Positions 7,901 through 9,254 of a DNA stretch of 9,254 bases are shown here, one piece after another (within the stretch, counting starts at the first letter, position 1; every line of letters begins with the position of its first letter). Made by a program: the position numbers and the translations under genes. Origin of the DNA: an uncultured Mycoplasmatales bacterium (GTDB lineage: Bacteria; Bacillota_I; Bacilli_A; Mycoplasmatales; Mycoplasmoidaceae); contig CAJTRF010000032.1 in assembly GCA_910578525.1 (NCBI GenBank), forward strand, positions 1-9,254. The letters run 5' to 3'. A model generated the notes under the pieces. That model did no database searches. It was not told the origin of the DNA and saw nothing but the letters and a program-made list of their open reading frames with translations.

Positions 7901-8517
7901 ATTATAATTACATCACTGAGATCACTGAAAGTGACAATATCAATAATGTATACATCAAGAAGATGAAACCAATATGTCATCACTTCAACCTACCACAATT
8001 TGGAACATCTGTTCTCTCATGGAGTAAGCATATTATGAATAGGGTTATATCAACTGCTGAGCAATATGGTATCAATATATATTATCAAGATACAGATAGC
8101 ATACACATAATGAATGATGATGTTGTACGCATCGCAAAAATATATAATTCAAAATATGGGAGACAGTTGATTGGTAATCAAATGTGTCAGTTTCATAATG
8201 ACTTTGATAAATTTGATGGTGCTATTGGTGATGTCCATTCTAGAAAACTTATAGCTCTTGGTAAGAAGAGCTATCTTGACATATTAGTTGATGAGGTGGG
8301 TAATGAAGGATATCATATTAGAATGAAAGGTGTTCCCAAACAATGTATTCTCAATTATTGTAAGCATCATTGTATTAGTGTTGAGGAGTTATATGAGCTC
8401 ATGTATAATGGTGAGGAGATTACATTTGACCTACTTGATGGATCTAATTGTTTTCACAAAAGTAAATCCTATCAGCAGATCAATATTCCTCAATTCTGTA
8501 GAACTATGAAGTTTTAA
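4984..8517 (+). CDS. polB: Protein-primed family B DNA polymerase with N-terminal OTU-like domain
   Basis: This 1177-residue protein is the replicative polymerase of the element. The 3'-5' exonuclease motifs are visible: Exo I DYE (Asp513, Glu515), Exo II N-x3-D (Asn566, Asp570) and Exo III Y-x3-D (Tyr706, Asp710). The polymerase motifs are A (DAVSLYPS, 800-807), B (KLLLNSIYG, 939-947), C (DTDS, 1036-1039) and a KxY-like site at Lys1115. All catalytic residues are present, so the enzyme should be active. The roughly 130 residues between motifs A and B can hold the TPR2 insertion typical of protein-primed enzymes. Upstream, DNCFVYA (Cys309) and KNHYMIY (His395) look like the Cys/His pair of an OTU-like cysteine protease. 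Residues 1-270 are unrecognised and might include a terminal protein. ATG 4984 follows the box at 4958-4971. The 3' end lies 3 bases from the convergent fibre gene. Confidence 0.93.
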   Translation: MVSKRLSKLTKKDILSLPGFQNNNASMRELKQQLRKRLDDMNINMRGVCVDDYIRAFKRADNELFSKIYHHKINQANHHKQHEQYKDVIRTNALEERQILSLPMDLYHSKTDDRIQYENRINSVVDKHNFKQYMKEYMIQINNKTSFDVIIGDDEDKRLAFCEALRKCYSLNGDKRPIVKALSLDGTHKYFTLSDRYMIDNTIGHVAGTIDLLEDASDINPQYDGSFIPVQYQLMFIDKQHTSHGISFTITNKIDPDTKNIYDEEIEIDEAFRNSYDGGFFPYVNLSNIDLTDFHIFSTIDRNNYKDNCFVYACIQSGVFTNDEINHLRNYVRTKRIPSNRIIQVAKEFKCHFIIRRIDETRDVKHQQQIKIDTRRKPWAKDFKRTVNILLYKNHYMIYKNIMTTTYYLEHCDELDKIYAHIPIERRRCIRGLVNKTPKYKNEGTSPMKILRKMFELNMFREIKRCEFNILATTEFNNLNDYTDLNYDEELCCRLVKSDDKKSHYWSRIYYSDYETNSTVSPHKPYLNCIVWRNGINLHFMTFTGDNINEQLLDYLKHNSLTYFHNLKYDACFFMNTIGWKPVILERSGTILQIIMNKYADNKVVKTLTFRNSYSLINKPLRKFASMFNLDVHKEVMAYKLYTEHNIKRCIVSALEFQIQYYAENKDMKSLHEISQDWKQLIENAKIANAYDYITNIDIMKYAKFYCKKDCEVLMRGVEKFNEDLQEVFKETKINMLNVHNYISISAIGYDFAKRYGCFDGCYELSGKPQNFILRCVSGGRTMTAANEKQYVEGYIQDFDAVSLYPSAMKIMNGVPKGKPKVIPLDVTKEELLKYDTFFAEINITNIRCKSDVDYKFGHVFHKDDNGSKIFDNNPVNNFYIDKIILMDLMEFYDFEYELLRGYYYDTGFNKTINRFIDKLFRLRLRYKKAKNPLEQTIKLLLNSIYGKSILKAIPTETKCVPKEELYKYIWRNYNYITEITESDNINNVYIKKMKPICHHFNLPQFGTSVLSWSKHIMNRVISTAEQYGINIYYQDTDSIHIMNDDVVRIAKIYNSKYGRQLIGNQMCQFHNDFDKFDGAIGDVHSRKLIALGKKSYLDILVDEVGNEGYHIRMKGVPKQCILNYCKHHCISVEELYELMYNGEEITFDLLDGSNCFHKSKSYQQINIPQFCRTMKF

Positions 8518-8520
8518 TAT

Positions 8521-9254
8521 TTATGATTGGTTAGCTTGCTGAGTGGTGAATAAACCATTTTCTAATGATGCTATCCTAGCCTCCAACATGCTAATATAAT
8601 TTCTTAGTTCTGTAATTTGACTATTCAAAGCTATTGTATCATGTTGTTCACCTATATCAGCAATCATATTACTATATGAGATAGGCTTTGTTACATTATT
8701 GAGTTTAACATTGAACTCTCCAAAATGGTTGTCCTCCCATGTTATATTATACTCATGACCATGAAGGGTATATATCATAGTGTGAACATCTTCTGTTATG
8801 GAAGTAGTTCTAAATATGAAATCAAAGGCTTCTGTATAGTCTGCAAAGCTGGCATTAAATTTAATATGAGCTCCATCATGGAATGGTAATATTTTAGGGG
8901 CATCATTATAAGCCATCTTCCCAACAGTTAATGTTGTCTTATTTGTAGAGCAATATGATAAGTCATTATATGCTCTTATGTCACTCTTCAATGCAAACTT
9001 GGCATCACTTTCAATCTTGGAATAGGTGTCACTCTTGAGTACATAATTGGTTAGGTCTAGTGGTGCTGGTATGTCACTCTTCAATGCTATAATGTCTTGT
9101 TTGAGTATTATTTCTGCAAATGTTAATTTGGTATTGAAGCATTCTGTACCATTCTCTATATAAAAGCACAGGCCATTAGTATCACTTTTATAATAAGTTA
9201 AGTAATAAGTTTCTCCATCAATTTCAATATCTATATTAACATCTACATCTTCAG
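8521..9254 (-). CDS. Fibre-like protein with phage tail-fibre-type repeats and C-terminal coiled coil (5' end outside window)
   Basis: The frame on the - strand is open from the right edge (first full codon 9252-9250) to TAA at 8523-8521, giving at least 243 residues. Residues 49-92 hold repeats of the type LKSD spaced 15-16 residues (L57, L72, L88, with a diverged LKQD at 50), together with TYSKIESDAKF (76-86), which closely resembles the Y-T-K-x-E-S-D-A-K-Y repeats of bacteriophage tail fibres. Residues 95-195 look beta-rich. Residues 207-234 form a regular coiled coil with Ile at a (213, 220, 227) and Leu at d (209, 216, 223, 230). A trimeric or other oligomeric fibre for attachment is the likely role, by analogy. 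There is no membrane segment in the visible part. It converges on the polymerase gene. Confidence 0.66.
   Translation of the reverse strand, partial: EDVDVNIDIEIDGETYYLTYYKSDTNGLCFYIENGTECFNTKLTFAEIILKQDIIALKSDIPAPLDLTNYVLKSDTYSKIESDAKFALKSDIRAYNDLSYCSTNKTTLTVGKMAYNDAPKILPFHDGAHIKFNASFADYTEAFDFIFRTTSITEDVHTMIYTLHGHEYNITWEDNHFGEFNVKLNNVTKPISYSNMIADIGEQHDTIALNSQITELRNYISMLEARIASLENGLFTTQQANQS
8977..9108 (-). repeat. Tail-fibre-type LKSD repeats in the fibre-like gene
   Basis: Coding repeats with a period of 15-16 residues centre on LKSD. At DNA level an exact 18-base repeat, TATGTCACTCTTCAATGC on the + strand, occurs at 8977-8994 and 9070-9087, with a shorter related copy (TGTCACTCTT) near 9027-9036. 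The protein repeats are more regular than the DNA, which suggests selection on the protein. Confidence 0.8.

Larger units (their letters stand above)
1..9254. mobile_element. Internal part of a Maverick/Polinton-like element (virus-like DNA transposon)
   Basis: A protein-primed family B DNA polymerase, a probable jelly-roll capsid protein, a GIY-YIG protein and several small orphan genes are packed together with gaps below about 60 bases and without visible introns. This combination is known from Mavericks/Polintons and polinton-like viruses of eukaryotes. The whole window has one AT-rich composition and one promoter style, so I see no host boundary in it. Retroviral-type integrase, FtsK/HerA-type ATPase, adenovirus-type protease and terminal inverted repeats are not present here and would be expected in the flanks. 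A free polinton-like virus or a virophage relative is the main alternative to an integrated element. Confidence 0.72.

Noticed and set aside
8518..8520. Hairpin terminator between the convergent genes
   Set aside because: Only 3 bases separate the stops and the surrounding coding sequence shows no clear inverted repeat with a T tract.
1..9254. CRISPR arrays, tRNA or rRNA genes, bacterial operon signals
   Set aside because: No spaced direct repeats, cloverleaf-like segments, rRNA-like stretches or consistent ribosome binding sites were seen; gene starts are marked instead by eukaryotic-style T-rich boxes.

Overview
The window looks like an internal piece of a eukaryotic Maverick/Polinton-type element, that is, a virus-like DNA transposon or polinton-like virus. 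The evidence is a very AT-rich sequence with tightly packed intronless genes, a protein-primed family B DNA polymerase of 1177 residues, a protein that looks like a double jelly-roll major capsid protein, a GIY-YIG (T5orf172-like) protein and a basic-region DNA-binding protein. Short boxes resembling TCATATTTTTT lie 24-27 bases before several start codons. They resemble the initiator (TCA-Py-A/T) of Trichomonas vaginalis, a parabasalid whose genome is full of Mavericks. A parabasalid host is therefore my best guess, but it is an inference. Neither terminal inverted repeats nor the integrase, packaging ATPase or maturation protease are inside the window, so both ends of the element lie outside it.

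Layout on the + strand: a capsid-like gene open at the left edge (1-1499); a small proline-rich protein with a PPPY motif (1519-1947); three small proteins I do not recognise (1973-2503, 2556-2894, 2934-3383); a small arginine-rich basic-region protein (3426-3743); a coiled-coil plus GIY-YIG protein (3778-4932); and the DNA polymerase (4984-8517). On the - strand, converging on the polymerase with only 3 bases between the stop codons, is a fibre-like gene open at the right edge (8521-9254). It carries repeats like those of bacteriophage tail fibres and ends in a coiled coil. No intergenic gap exceeds about 60 bases, so there are no long empty stretches.

A reasonable reading is that the left and right ends encode virion parts (capsid shell, a possible minor virion protein, a possible receptor-binding fibre), while the centre encodes replication and DNA-handling functions. 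Most + strand genes from 1973 onward seem to have their own promoter box. The most noteworthy points are the fibre-like protein with phage-style repeats, the putative OTU-like cysteine protease domain fused in front of the polymerase, the shared promoter box at fixed spacing, and the heptad-scale duplications in the GIY-YIG protein.
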